Source: Caulobacter sp048541825 | GTDB taxonomy: Bacteria > Pseudomonadota > Alphaproteobacteria > Caulobacterales > Caulobacteraceae | DNA: 64,000 nt | Reading direction: 5' to 3' | Assembly: GCF_048541825.1 (NCBI RefSeq) | Contig: NZ_CP183332.1 | Coordinates: 1,674,001 to 1,738,000, forward strand | Shown: one piece after another, positions 41,965 through 50,891 of the stretch | How positions within the stretch are numbered: position 1 is the stretch's first letter | Layout of the letters: every line of letters starts with the position of its first letter | Program-made: the position numbers and the translations under genes | The notes under the pieces: model-generated | Seen by the model: the letters and a program-made list of their open reading frames with translations, nothing else | Database searches by the model: none | Told to the model about the DNA's origin: nothing

Positions 41965-42330
41965 ATGGTCCAGTCGAAGGCGGCGAGCGTCGATGACTTC
42001 ATGTCGGAGGTCTCGCCCGACCGCCGCCCGGCGCTGGACCGCCTTCGATCTCTGTGCCGCGAGACCTTCGGGGCCGACAGCGAGCTGATGGCGTTTGGCA
42101 TGCCGGCCTATGGCGACGCCAGGGCCCCCTGGATCGCCTTCAACAGCCAGAAGCAGCATATCGCGCTCTATGCGGGGCAGGGGGCGGTCGAGCGCTTCGG
42201 CGATCGCCTGGGCGCGGCCAGCTGCGGCAAGGGCTGCATTCGCTGGCGCAAGCCCGACAGGATGGACTTCGACGTCATTGCCGACATCCTGGCCGACGTG
42301 CAGGCGCGCAAGGCGAGCGGGTGCGCTTGA
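41965..42330 (+). CDS. YdhG/DUF1801-type protein
   Basis: 121 residues with a pattern like YdhG (DDFMSEVSPDRRPALDRLRSLC ... FGMPAYGDARAPWIAFNSQKQHIALY ... CGKGCIRWRKPDRMD). Small soluble protein with a fold related to archaeal iron-binding frataxin-like proteins. Function unknown. GCGGAGG precedes the ATG; close to the synthetase gene, so possibly co-transcribed. Confidence 0.78.
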   Translation: MVQSKAASVDDFMSEVSPDRRPALDRLRSLCRETFGADSELMAFGMPAYGDARAPWIAFNSQKQHIALYAGQGAVERFGDRLGAASCGKGCIRWRKPDRMDFDVIADILADVQARKASGCA

Positions 42331-42352
42331 CGCACCCGCTCGCCCCGTCGAC

Positions 42353-43837
42353 CTAGAGCGAGGTCGGCGGCTTGCGATGGGCCCAGGGCTGGGCTGCCTC
42401 CAGTTGATAGGCTAGCTGGAACAACAGCTTCTCGGCGCCGATGCGTGCAGCGAAGTGCACCCCGACGGGCAGGCCCGTCGCCGTCCAGTGCAGGGGGACG
42501 CTCATGGCCGCAGCGCCGGCGACATTGTGCACCGGCGTATAGCCGACATAGTGCATCAGGCGGGCCTGCAGAGTATCGAACGGCACCGAGCCGCCGACGA
42601 AGCCCAGCTCGGCCGGCGGACTGCCCAGGACGGGCGACAGGATCACGTCATACTGGGTCAGCCAGGTGTCGTAGGCCTTGGCCGAGGCCTGCAGCCGGCC
42701 GACGGCAGCCTCGATGTCACCCGGCTTCAGGCCGGCGACCAGTTCGGCCATGCCCAGGGTGAAGGGCTCCAGCACCGTGGCGTCTGCCTTGCGGCCCATG
42801 GCCTTGCTGACGCCGGCTGCAAGTTCGGCCGCGCCGGTGGACCACAGGGCGGTGAAGTCCCGGCCAAACTGGTCTCCGTCCATGGGCCAGCGCGTGGGTT
42901 CGACATGATGCCCCAGGCTGGCCATCAGCTTGGCCGCGCCCTCGACGGCGGCAATGACCTCGGCGTCGGGCTTTTGGCCGGTGCCGGTCTCGAACAGCAG
43001 GCCGACCTTGAGGCGCTTCTTCAGGGGTTCGGTGACCACCCCGACCGGTGCAAAGGGCGAACCCGCCGCTGTGCGCTCGCTGGCCGCGAACAGGGCCGCC
43101 GAATCGCGCACGCTGTGGCTGACGCAATGGGCCACGGAGAGGTCGACACCGCGGTCGCCGGGCCGGCCCTGGATCATCCGACCGCGCGAAGGCTTGAGAC
43201 CAAACAGACCACAATTGGAGGCCGGGATACGGATTGAGCCGCCGCCGTCGCTGGAATGGGCGAAGGGCACGATCCCGGAGGCGGTCGCCGCCGCGGCGCC
43301 ACCGGATGAACCGCCTGAGGAATGGTTCAGGTTCCAGGGATTGCGCGTGGGCAGAAAACCCATCGGCTCGGTCGTCGGCAGGAAGCCGTATTCCGGCGTC
43401 GTCGACTTGCCGATCACCACCAGGCCCGCCCGGTCATAGGCGTCGACAAAGGCGGTCTGCGCCTTTTCAGGCTGCGCGCCCATCGAACTGCGCGAGCCAT
43501 AACGCGTTGGCAAGCCGGTATAGGCGTCCAGGTCCTTGATCAGGAAAGGCACGCCGGCGAACGGGCCGGAGAGCTGTCCCCCCTTGGCCTTGTCCATCGC
43601 GCGGTCGAAGTCGGAGGTGACGATGGCCCCGACCTTGGGCTGCAGGGCCTCGGCCTTGCGGATGGCCTCTTCGACCACCTCGGCGACGCTGACCTCCTTG
43701 CGACGGATGCGGCCGGCGATTTCGGTGGCGTCGGGCGTCCAGGCGGGCTGACTGGCGGACTTGGGCTTGGCCTCGACGGAGGGCGCGGCGGCGATCGCGG
43801 CGGAGGCGGCCAGCAGGCCGCGGCGACTGAAGTGCAT
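42353..43837 (-). CDS. Amidase-signature hydrolase with export signal
   Basis: 494 residues. N-terminal signal HFSRRGLLAASAAIAAAPSVEA has a twin Arg and looks exportable. Amidase signature: Lys in FLIKDLDAYTG, then NHSSGGSSGGAAAATASGIVP (cis-Ser) and GGSIRIPASNCGLFGLKPSRGR (nucleophile Ser). Hydrolyses amides; substrate unknown. Its TAG stop lies in CTAGAGCG, the same octamer that borders the palindromes at 44734. Confidence 0.88.
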   Translation of the reverse strand: MHFSRRGLLAASAAIAAAPSVEAKPKSASQPAWTPDATEIAGRIRRKEVSVAEVVEEAIRKAEALQPKVGAIVTSDFDRAMDKAKGGQLSGPFAGVPFLIKDLDAYTGLPTRYGSRSSMGAQPEKAQTAFVDAYDRAGLVVIGKSTTPEYGFLPTTEPMGFLPTRNPWNLNHSSGGSSGGAAAATASGIVPFAHSSDGGGSIRIPASNCGLFGLKPSRGRMIQGRPGDRGVDLSVAHCVSHSVRDSAALFAASERTAAGSPFAPVGVVTEPLKKRLKVGLLFETGTGQKPDAEVIAAVEGAAKLMASLGHHVEPTRWPMDGDQFGRDFTALWSTGAAELAAGVSKAMGRKADATVLEPFTLGMAELVAGLKPGDIEAAVGRLQASAKAYDTWLTQYDVILSPVLGSPPAELGFVGGSVPFDTLQARLMHYVGYTPVHNVAGAAAMSVPLHWTATGLPVGVHFAARIGAEKLLFQLAYQLEAAQPWAHRKPPTSL

Positions 43838-43937
43838 GAAAATTCCTCCCAGGCGACCGGCGTCTTGGCGCGCCGGTGAACGGCGTTCAGTTGAACCTGA
43901 AGCGACCGCGACCGCAAGTCCGTGCTAGAGGCGGTCC

Positions 43938-44669
43938 ATGACCCGTAGACGTGTAGATGTTCTGATGATGGAGCGCGGCCTGTTCGACAGCCGCGCCAAG
44001 GCCCGTGAGGCCATCGAGGCCGGACTGGTGCGCGCCGATGGCGTCGTCGTCCTCAAGCCCTCCGAGATGGTGGAAGAGCACGTGTCGATTCGCGCCTCGC
44101 TGGCCCATCCCTGGGTCGGGCGTGGCGCGCTGAAGCTGGTTCACGCCCTGGACCTCTGGCCGATCACTGTCGAGGGCAAGGTCGCCGTCGACGTCGGTGC
44201 CTCGACCGGCGGCTTTACCGAGGTGCTGCTGTCGCGCGGCGCGGCCAAGGTCTATGCGGTCGATGTCGGGCGCGAGCAGTTGCATCACAGCCTGATCAAT
44301 GACGAGCGGGTGGTCGACCTGTCGGGCACCGACGCCCGCATCCTCGACACCAGCTGGATCGAGGAAGATCCCGAGCTGATCGTCAGCGACGTCAGCTTCA
44401 TCTCGATGACCAAGGCGCTTCCAGCCGCCTTGGCGCTGGCCTCGTCGGGCGCCGACCTTGTCACCCTGGTCAAGCCGCAGTTCGAGGCGGGCAAAGGCCA
44501 TGTCGGCAAGAACGGGCTGGTCAAGGATCCCCAGACCATCGCCCGGGTGCGCCGCGAGATCGTCGACTTCCTCGAAGAGTCGGGCTGGACCGTGATGGGC
44601 GAGGATGAAAGCCCGATCACCGGGGGCGACGGCCAGGTCGAGAGCCTGGTCTGGGCGCGCCGCCGATAG
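43938..44669 (+). CDS. tlyA: TlyA-family RNA methyltransferase
   Basis: 243 residues: S4 RNA-binding domain (1-60; RVDVLMMERGLFDSRAKAREAIEA) and FtsJ-like methyltransferase domain with SAM loop VDVGASTGGFTEVLL (about 88) and VKPQFEAGKGHVGKNG. TlyA 2'-O-methylates rRNA in mycobacteria; in other bacteria the target is less certain. Divergent from the amidase gene across about 100 bases. An ATG without a strong ribosome binding site. Confidence 0.88.
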   Translation: MTRRRVDVLMMERGLFDSRAKAREAIEAGLVRADGVVVLKPSEMVEEHVSIRASLAHPWVGRGALKLVHALDLWPITVEGKVAVDVGASTGGFTEVLLSRGAAKVYAVDVGREQLHHSLINDERVVDLSGTDARILDTSWIEEDPELIVSDVSFISMTKALPAALALASSGADLVTLVKPQFEAGKGHVGKNGLVKDPQTIARVRREIVDFLEESGWTVMGEDESPITGGDGQVESLVWARRR

Positions 44670-44733
44670 GAAACGGCCGCTCAAGCGGGGCGAGCGGCCG
44701 TCTGCCGTGCAGTCAGGTCAAGGGCTGGCGAGC

Positions 44734-44838
44734 CTAGAGCGGCGCGCGCGAAAAGGGAATCGCACGCCCCGCTCTAGCTTTTGTTTTCGCATCGCTTTTG
44801 CGGAAAACCGGCGTCCACTTTTCCGCGCGATGCTCTAG
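44734..44838. repeat. CTAG-bounded palindrome pair
   Basis: Unit A has CTAGAGCGG (44734-44742) and CCGCTCTAG (44769-44777). Unit B has GCATCGC (44789-44795) with GCGATGC (44827-44833) and inner arms GCGGAAAA / TTTTCCGC, closely like an intergenic repeat common in Rhizobiales. The CTAG at its right edge supplies the TAG stop of the gene at 44835. Related to the pair at 21721-21837. Confidence 0.75.
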
Positions 44839-45434
44839 TCGACAACCTGGAAGCGGCCCTGGGCGTCGGGGCAGACGCGCACGAAGCGCTTCTGGACGCG
44901 ACCGTCGGGCAGGTAGATCGGGCTCTCAGCCAGGGTGCAGCCATTGATGTCGGCCGAGCGCTGATCGACCCGGTACGAATAGGAATCCTGCCGATAGGCG
45001 TCGCGGTCGGCCTCGCGACGCGCGTCCTCGTAGCGAGGATCGTCATAGGGGCGAGCGTCGTAGCCATTGTCGTAGCGATTATAGGCCGTCGGCGGGGGAG
45101 GCGGAGGGGTTGCGCCCGAGGCGCAGGCCGCCGAGTTCCTGCCGATTTTGCTGCCGATCACCGCGCCCAGCAGGCCGCCTAGGACGGCGCCTTCGGTCTT
45201 GGCGCCATTGCCCGCAACGCTGCCGCCGATCGCCGCGCCCAGACCCGCGCCGGCCAGACCGCCGCCCGTGCCGCGCTGCGTCGTGCTGCGGCGGCAGGGA
45301 TCGTAATAGTAGCCGTTGTTGTCATAGGCGCCGCCCCGATAGCTGGGTTGGCCATAGGCCTGGGCGCTGGCGAAGGTTGGGGCGAAAGCACCGGCGGCGA
45401 CGGCCGCGATGGCGGCGCACAGAGCGATCTTCAT
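44835..45434 (-). CDS. Glycine-zipper 2TM envelope protein
   Basis: About 199 residues. Signal peptide (KIALCAAIAAVAAGAFAPTFASA), a Tyr/Gly-rich segment, then the glycine zipper GGGLAGAGLGAAIGGSVAG and LGGLLGAVIGSKIG (about 60-100), as in outer-membrane 17-kDa antigen-like proteins. C-terminal part Tyr/Asp/Arg-rich (charged repeat), ending with VCPDAQGRFQVVD. The ATG at 45434 with AGGA upstream is preferred to 45455. Probably an envelope protein. Confidence 0.8.
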   Translation of the reverse strand: MKIALCAAIAAVAAGAFAPTFASAQAYGQPSYRGGAYDNNGYYYDPCRRSTTQRGTGGGLAGAGLGAAIGGSVAGNGAKTEGAVLGGLLGAVIGSKIGRNSAACASGATPPPPPPTAYNRYDNGYDARPYDDPRYEDARREADRDAYRQDSYSYRVDQRSADINGCTLAESPIYLPDGRVQKRFVRVCPDAQGRFQVVD

Positions 45435-45713
45435 GGTCGGCGTCCTGTTGGTCATGGCGACTGTCTCAAGCTTACTGATGGCATTTTTAGGTCAGCCGAA
45501 AGTAAGCCTCGACCACCCGACGCTCCACCATGGTCGCGCGAACATGAACGGTCGTTGAGCGAGGTGTTCATCTTCGTCCATGCCAACAGACCCTTTTGAG
45601 GGTATGGACACCCCCGAAGGGGCCATCGGGCCTCCGCGTCCGGGGCCCGCATGGCCCATGGGCTTGAAAGGGCGGGTTCCCTCGAAGGTTCCCGCCGCGA
45701 GATTGGATACGGA
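45435..45713. other. Divergent promoter gap
   Basis: About 280 bases between the envelope protein gene and the RNA methyltransferase gene. A stem GGCGGG/CCCGCC (14-base loop) lies about 20 bases before the methyltransferase start. No gene seen. Confidence 0.35.
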
Positions 45714-46946
45714 ATGCGTGAAGTGATCATCGACGCCGTCGGCGCCCAGGGCGACGGCATCGTCCGAGAAGGCCCGGTGTTTGTCCCCCTGACCCTGCCC
45801 GGCGAACGGGCGCGGGTGAAGATGGACGGTTCGCGCGGCGAGCTGCTTGAGATCCTCGACGACAGCCCCGACCGCGTGACGCCGTCGTGCAAGCACTTCG
45901 GCGAATGTGGCGGCTGCACAAGCCAGCACTGGGCCCAGCAGCCGTATCTGGACTGGAAGTCCGAGTTGGTCCGCGTCCAACTCTCGCACGAGGGCCTGGA
46001 GACGGAGATCCTGCCGATCTTCGCGGCCCCACCCGCATCGCGTCGCCGCGTGGCTTTGCACGCCCGGGGCGGCAAAGGCGGCGTGCGCCTTGGGTTTAAG
46101 GAGCGCCGCTCCTGGAACCTGGTGAAGATCGAGGAGTGCCCGGTCACTGATCCGCGCCTGGTCGCCGCCTTTCCGGCCCTGGCGCGCCTGGCCCAGCCGT
46201 TCCTGGAACATCCCAAGTCAGCCCCGACCCTGCATGTCACGCTGACGGCGACCGGCCTGGACATCGACATCACCGGCGTCGAGGCCAAGAGCGGCGGCCT
46301 GTCGGCTGACGCCCGGATGGTAGCCGCCATGGCAGCCAGCGAAGGTGACTTCGCGCGTGTCACCCTGGCCGGCGAGGTCGTCTATATGGCTCGCCAGCCG
46401 CTGGTGAAGCTGGGGCCCGCTGTCGTGGCCCTGTCGCCCGGCAGCTTCCTTCAGGCCGTGCCGCAGGCCGAGAAGGCCATGGTGGCCTTTGCCGTCGAGG
46501 CAGCCCAGGGCGCGACCCGGATCGCGGATCTCTATTGCGGCGCTGGCACTTTCACGTTCCGCCTGGCCGAGATCGCCGCGGTCTATGCCGCCGATTCCGC
46601 CGCCCTGGCTGTGGCCGCCCTGAAGTCCGCAATCGGCGGCGCGCCGGGTCTGAAGCCGATCACCGCCGAGGCTCGTGATCTTGTCCGCCGCCCGATGCTG
46701 ACCATGGAACTGACCAAGACCGACGTGGTCGTGATCGATCCGCCGCGGGCCGGCGCCTACGAGCAGACTGTCGAGATCGCCAACTCCAAGGTGGCCAAGG
46801 TGGTCAGTGTTTCGTGCAATCCCGCGACCTTCGCCCGGGATGCCCGCCTGCTGGTCGACGCCGGTTTCAAGCTGGAAAAGGTGCTGCCGGTGGACCAGTT
46901 CGTCTGGTCGCCCCATATTGAACTGGTTGGGGTCTTCTCACGATGA
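45714..46946 (+). CDS. TrmA/RlmD-family RNA (uracil-C5)-methyltransferase
   Basis: 410 residues. N-terminal TRAM-like region (1-60), a 4Fe-4S cluster motif with C-x5-C-x2-C (CKHFGECGGC) and a later Cys, SAM domain with IADLYCGAGTFTFRLAE, and the catalytic loop VVSVSCNPATFARD, where Cys attacks uracil. Methylates a uridine in 23S rRNA or tRNA. The next gene starts within a few bases, so they likely form an operon. Confidence 0.9.
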   Translation: MREVIIDAVGAQGDGIVREGPVFVPLTLPGERARVKMDGSRGELLEILDDSPDRVTPSCKHFGECGGCTSQHWAQQPYLDWKSELVRVQLSHEGLETEILPIFAAPPASRRRVALHARGGKGGVRLGFKERRSWNLVKIEECPVTDPRLVAAFPALARLAQPFLEHPKSAPTLHVTLTATGLDIDITGVEAKSGGLSADARMVAAMAASEGDFARVTLAGEVVYMARQPLVKLGPAVVALSPGSFLQAVPQAEKAMVAFAVEAAQGATRIADLYCGAGTFTFRLAEIAAVYAADSAALAVAALKSAIGGAPGLKPITAEARDLVRRPMLTMELTKTDVVVIDPPRAGAYEQTVEIANSKVAKVVSVSCNPATFARDARLLVDAGFKLEKVLPVDQFVWSPHIELVGVFSR

Positions 46947-46953
46947 GGCAACC

Positions 46954-48018
46954 ATGGACGATCAGGCCATCGAGCGACGTGAACGCAGCGCCTTCGCGCT
47001 AGACGCGGTCGGACAGCGCGCCAAGGCTGTCGCCAAGGCCGCCTGGTGGGGCGCCGCGGGCGGACTAGCCCGCGCCATCACCCAGCCGACCCGGGGCGAA
47101 GCGGCGCGAAGCTTCCAGCCTGAGGGTCCGCCGGTCTCGACCGCGCGCCTGCGCCAGGTCTATCTGGAGGCGTTCGAGAAGGACGCCCGCGATGTCGCCG
47201 AGGGCCTGTACCCTGCTGTGGAAGACGCGCCGACCCGGCCGGTAAAATCGCTGCTGGGCGCCCTCGACTTTCTGGTAGACGCCCGGGCTGTCGATCAGCG
47301 CCGCCGCCGCGGCGATGGCGTCGAAATCAGGTCAAAGGCTGAAACGGAAGCCTATCCAAACTATTATCGCCAGAACTTCCATTATCAGTCCGGCGGCTGG
47401 TTCACCGCCGAGAGCGCGCGGCGCTACGACGCCCAGGTCGAAGCCCTGTTCGCCGGAACGGCCGGCGCCATGCGCCGACGCGGGCTGTCCCTGCTGGCCA
47501 GGCATTGGCGCGGCCTTGATCATCGCGACCTGCGTATCGTCGATGCCGCCTGCGGGGCCGGCGCCTTCCTGCGCGACCTCAAGGCGGCCTTTCCGCGCGC
47601 CGCCCTGGCGGGTCTGGACCTCTCACCGGCCTATCTGGCCCGCGCCCGGCGTCATGCCGGCGTCGGGGGGGTGCAGGCCAATATCGAGACCCTGCCATTC
47701 GCCGACGGATCGCTGGACGCCGTCAGCTGCGTCTATCTGTTCCACGAACTGCCGCCGCGCGTGCGGCCGGTGGTGGCGGCGTCCATCGCCCGCGTGCTCA
47801 AGCCCGGCGGCGTTCTGGTCTTCGTCGACTCGGTGCAGCCGACCGACGAGCCCGACCTGGCCCGCCTGCTGGCAGCCTTTCCGGCCTATTTTCATGAGCC
47901 CTACTATTCGACCTACGCCCAGACCGATCTGGCGGCCCTGTTCAGCGGGGCCGGCCTGCGGTTGATCAGCGAGGACCGGGCTTTCCTGACCAAGGCGATG
48001 CTGCTTCAGAAAGCCTGA
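46954..48018 (+). CDS. Class I SAM-dependent methyltransferase
   Basis: 354 residues. The N-terminal 150 residues are an unusual extension; the methyltransferase domain has the SAM motif IVDAACGAGAFLRDL (about 190), ALAGLDLSPAYLARARRH, and ALKPGG-like RVLKPGGVLVFVDS. Substrate unknown. GAGG precedes the ATG, which follows the RNA methyltransferase stop by seven bases, so the two are co-transcribed. Confidence 0.85.
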   Translation: MDDQAIERRERSAFALDAVGQRAKAVAKAAWWGAAGGLARAITQPTRGEAARSFQPEGPPVSTARLRQVYLEAFEKDARDVAEGLYPAVEDAPTRPVKSLLGALDFLVDARAVDQRRRRGDGVEIRSKAETEAYPNYYRQNFHYQSGGWFTAESARRYDAQVEALFAGTAGAMRRRGLSLLARHWRGLDHRDLRIVDAACGAGAFLRDLKAAFPRAALAGLDLSPAYLARARRHAGVGGVQANIETLPFADGSLDAVSCVYLFHELPPRVRPVVAASIARVLKPGGVLVFVDSVQPTDEPDLARLLAAFPAYFHEPYYSTYAQTDLAALFSGAGLRLISEDRAFLTKAMLLQKA

Positions 48019-48076
48019 GGCTGGACGGACGGCCCTGGGCGCGGCACTAAGCGGCCCTGTATCGGGGGCGAGCGCG

Positions 48077-49096
48077 TTGGGGCAATCGATCGACGGCGGG
48101 CGTCGCTATGAGGCCCTGGACGGCCTGCGCGGCATCGCGGCGGTAGGTGTGCTGCTCTACCATCTGGGGGGCTGGACCTATCGACCCTGGCTGATGGCCC
48201 ATGGCTATCTGGCCGTGGACTTCTTCTTCTGCCTCAGCGGCTTTGTCCTGGCCCATGCCTATGGCGCGCGCGCCATGAGCTGGGGGAGCTTCATGCGGGC
48301 CCGCCTGATCCGGGTCTGGCCGCTGATCGCAATCTCGATGGTTGCCGGTGCCCTGGTGATGATCGGGCATCGCGACAGTATCCTGATGTGCCTGCTGATG
48401 GGGCTTCTGGTCCTGCCCAGGATCTGGGTCGGTGACGAAGACAGCTTCTCACCGCTTTTCCCTTTGAATCCGCCGGCCTGGTCGCTGTTTCTCGAGTTAC
48501 TGGCCAGCGCGTTGTGGTTCCCCGCGCGACGTCTGGCGACCCTGTGGCTGGTGCTGGTCATCGTCGTTTCGGGCGGGGTGCTGATCGGCATCGCCTATGG
48601 CATGGGCGGGGTGCAGACCGGCTGGGATCGGGCCACCTACTGGATCGGCGTCATCCGCACGATCTTCCCGTTCGCCCTGGGCTGGGCCTGCTATCGGATC
48701 CAGGCCTATGTGCGGCTGTCGGCCCCGGCCTGGCTGCTAGCCCTGGTGCTGCTGGCGGTACTGGCTGTTCCGCCGATGGACTATACCGCCACCTATGACC
48801 TGGTCTGCGTGGCCGTGGTGTTTCCACTGATCGTGCTGCTGGGGCATCGCGATCCCGAAGGCCGGGCCGGGGCGATCTGCCGGTTTAGCGGCGAGATCTC
48901 CTATCCGCTGTATGCGCTGCACTGGGTGCTGTGGGAGCTGCTGCTGCGCGCCTTCCGCGCTGCCGGCGGCAAGGGCTATCCCGGCCTCTTCCTGGCGGTT
49001 GCGGTCATCTTGATCATCGCCAGCGCCTGGGGGGTTCTAAAGGTCTATGACCTTCCCGTACGCCGCTGGCTGAAGGCGCGTTGGGCCAGGGCTTGA
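48077..49096 (+). CDS. Acyltransferase family 3 membrane protein
   Basis: 339 residues with nine or ten membrane segments and the family start RRYEALDGLRGIAAVGVLLYHL (catalytic His) and DFFFCLSGFVLAHAYG. Members O-acetylate sugars of lipopolysaccharide, exopolysaccharide or peptidoglycan in the inner membrane. Start codon TTG with GGGGGCGAG upstream. Substrate unknown. Confidence 0.88.
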   Translation: MGQSIDGGRRYEALDGLRGIAAVGVLLYHLGGWTYRPWLMAHGYLAVDFFFCLSGFVLAHAYGARAMSWGSFMRARLIRVWPLIAISMVAGALVMIGHRDSILMCLLMGLLVLPRIWVGDEDSFSPLFPLNPPAWSLFLELLASALWFPARRLATLWLVLVIVVSGGVLIGIAYGMGGVQTGWDRATYWIGVIRTIFPFALGWACYRIQAYVRLSAPAWLLALVLLAVLAVPPMDYTATYDLVCVAVVFPLIVLLGHRDPEGRAGAICRFSGEISYPLYALHWVLWELLLRAFRAAGGKGYPGLFLAVAVILIIASAWGVLKVYDLPVRRWLKARWARA

Positions 49097-49236
49097 AAGT
49101 TTCGCCTGGCTGCTGTCGTCGGCGCCGGGATCGGCTGACGCCGGACGCGGGCCAGGTGCGTTGAATATCCGAGCCGAAAGTTTCAGTTCGTCAGGGTGTT
49201 GCAGCGAAATTCCGAAACTCGGTGGATCCGGCTGAT

Positions 49237-50322
49237 CTAGAACAGGCTCATCTGGTCGCCGGCCTTGGCCGGGACCTTGAACGCTCCGACATCCATGGGC
49301 TGCACCGGCGCATCCAGCCCGAACCGTCGGCGGGCGACATCAAACCGCTGGCTCATCACCTCGGCCACCGGGCCTTCTCCGGTCATGCGCGTGCCCCATT
49401 CGGAGGCATAGGCCGCGCCGCCGCGCATCTGGCGCACCAGCGACATCACCCGCTTGGCGCGGTCGGGGTGATCGGTAGCCAGCCACTGCTGGAACAGGTC
49501 GTTGATCTCCAGCGGCAGGCGCAGGGCCACATAGCCGGCCGAGGTCGCTCCGGCCTCTGCGGCGCGCTGCAGGATCGCTTCCATCTCGTGGTCGTTCAGC
49601 GATGGGATAGACGGCGCGAACATCACGGTCACCGGCACGCCGGCAGAGGCCAGCTGGCGAATCGCATCGATCCTGCGCTCGGGCGTGGCGGCGCGCGGCT
49701 CCATGCTGCGAGCCAGCCTGCGGTCCAGCGTGGTGACCGACACCGCCGCGCGGACCAGGCCCGCCTCGGCCATGGCTCCCAGGATGTCGAGGTCGCGGGT
49801 GATCAGGGCCGACTTGGTGATGATCGTGAAGGGGTGGTTGAACCGCGCCAGGGTCTCGATGACTGCGCGGGTGACCCGCAGGGTCTTCTCCTGCGGCTGA
49901 TAGGGGTCGGTGTCGCCGCCGATATGGATGACCTGCGGCTTGTAGGCCGGCTTGGACAGCTCGCGCTCCAGCAGCTTTCCAGCCTCTGGCTTGAAGAACA
50001 GCTTGGATTCAAAGTCCAGGCCCGGCGACAAGCCCAGATAGGCGTGGGCCGGGCGTGCGTAGCAGTAGACGCACCCGTGCTCGCAGCCTCGGTAGGGGTT
50101 GATCGAGCGATTGAAGCTGATGTCGGGGCTGTCGTTCTTGGCGATGATGGTCCTGGATTTCATCGGCTGGATGGTGGTGGTCAGCGGCCGCGCCGCCTCG
50201 TCCTCCTCGGTCCAGCCATCCTCGAAGGCCTCGGAGCGAAAACTCTCGAACCGGCTGGTCTCGTTCGACCGTGCGCCGCGGCCTCGAAGGGCGACGCGGT
50301 TCATGTGAGCTGGGGCGGGCAT
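49237..50322 (-). CDS. PA0069-family radical SAM protein
   Basis: 361 residues. Radical SAM cluster motif C-x3-C-x2-C in RGCEHGCVYCYARPAH (about residue 79-92) and a conserved HIGGDTDPYQPQEK block. Related to spore photoproduct lyase-like proteins. The reaction is unknown. Convergent with the acyltransferase gene. Confidence 0.88.
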   Translation of the reverse strand: MPAPAHMNRVALRGRGARSNETSRFESFRSEAFEDGWTEEDEAARPLTTTIQPMKSRTIIAKNDSPDISFNRSINPYRGCEHGCVYCYARPAHAYLGLSPGLDFESKLFFKPEAGKLLERELSKPAYKPQVIHIGGDTDPYQPQEKTLRVTRAVIETLARFNHPFTIITKSALITRDLDILGAMAEAGLVRAAVSVTTLDRRLARSMEPRAATPERRIDAIRQLASAGVPVTVMFAPSIPSLNDHEMEAILQRAAEAGATSAGYVALRLPLEINDLFQQWLATDHPDRAKRVMSLVRQMRGGAAYASEWGTRMTGEGPVAEVMSQRFDVARRRFGLDAPVQPMDVGAFKVPAKAGDQMSLF

Positions 50323-50401
50323 GGGCTGACCCTAGCTTTGAATTGAGAACATAACAAGAACCAGACTTGACCAATGGGCCTGACGCCGTGAAGCAGGGGG
50401 C

Positions 50402-50890
50402 ATGATCACCGTCGTCATCCCCACCCACGACAGCGCCCACCTGATCGGGCCGTGTCTCACCAGCCTTGTGACAGCGGCGGTCGACGGTCTGGTCCGCGAG
50501 GTGGTGCTGGCCGATGGCGGCTCGACCGACGACACCCTGGATATCGCCGAGGACTGCGGCGCGCGGATCGTGGCCGCCGGCGACGATGTCGGGGCGCGCC
50601 TGGCGGCGGCCTGTAAGCGCCCGCGCGGCGACTGGCTGATGCTGCTGGAGCCGGATGCGATCCTGCCGGAGGGCTGGCGCGCGGTGGCGGAAAAGCAGAT
50701 CAATGCCGGCTGGGACAAGGCGGTCAGCCTGCCGCGTCCGGGCCTGCCGTGGTTTCGCCGGCCGTTCACGAAGCCGCAGGGCCTGTTGCTCTCGGCGCGA
50801 CGCTACGAAGCCAGTGGCGGCTTTCGCCCTGGCGACAGGGACTTCGCCAGACTGATCGGTGCGGTTGGCGCCAAACGCCTGACGTGGTGA
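50402..50890 (+). CDS. Small glycosyltransferase family 2-like protein
   Basis: 162 residues, half the usual GT2 size. N-terminal TVVIPTHDSAHLIGPCLTSL, then VVLADGGSTDDTLDIAE (nucleotide-sugar binding) and LEPDAILPEGW in place of the DxD motif; the acceptor part is short. Probably TIGR04283-like. No membrane segment. Function unknown. Convergent with the lytic transglycosylase. Confidence 0.75.
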   Translation: MITVVIPTHDSAHLIGPCLTSLVTAAVDGLVREVVLADGGSTDDTLDIAEDCGARIVAAGDDVGARLAAACKRPRGDWLMLLEPDAILPEGWRAVAEKQINAGWDKAVSLPRPGLPWFRRPFTKPQGLLLSARRYEASGGFRPGDRDFARLIGAVGAKRLTW

Positions 50891-50891
50891 C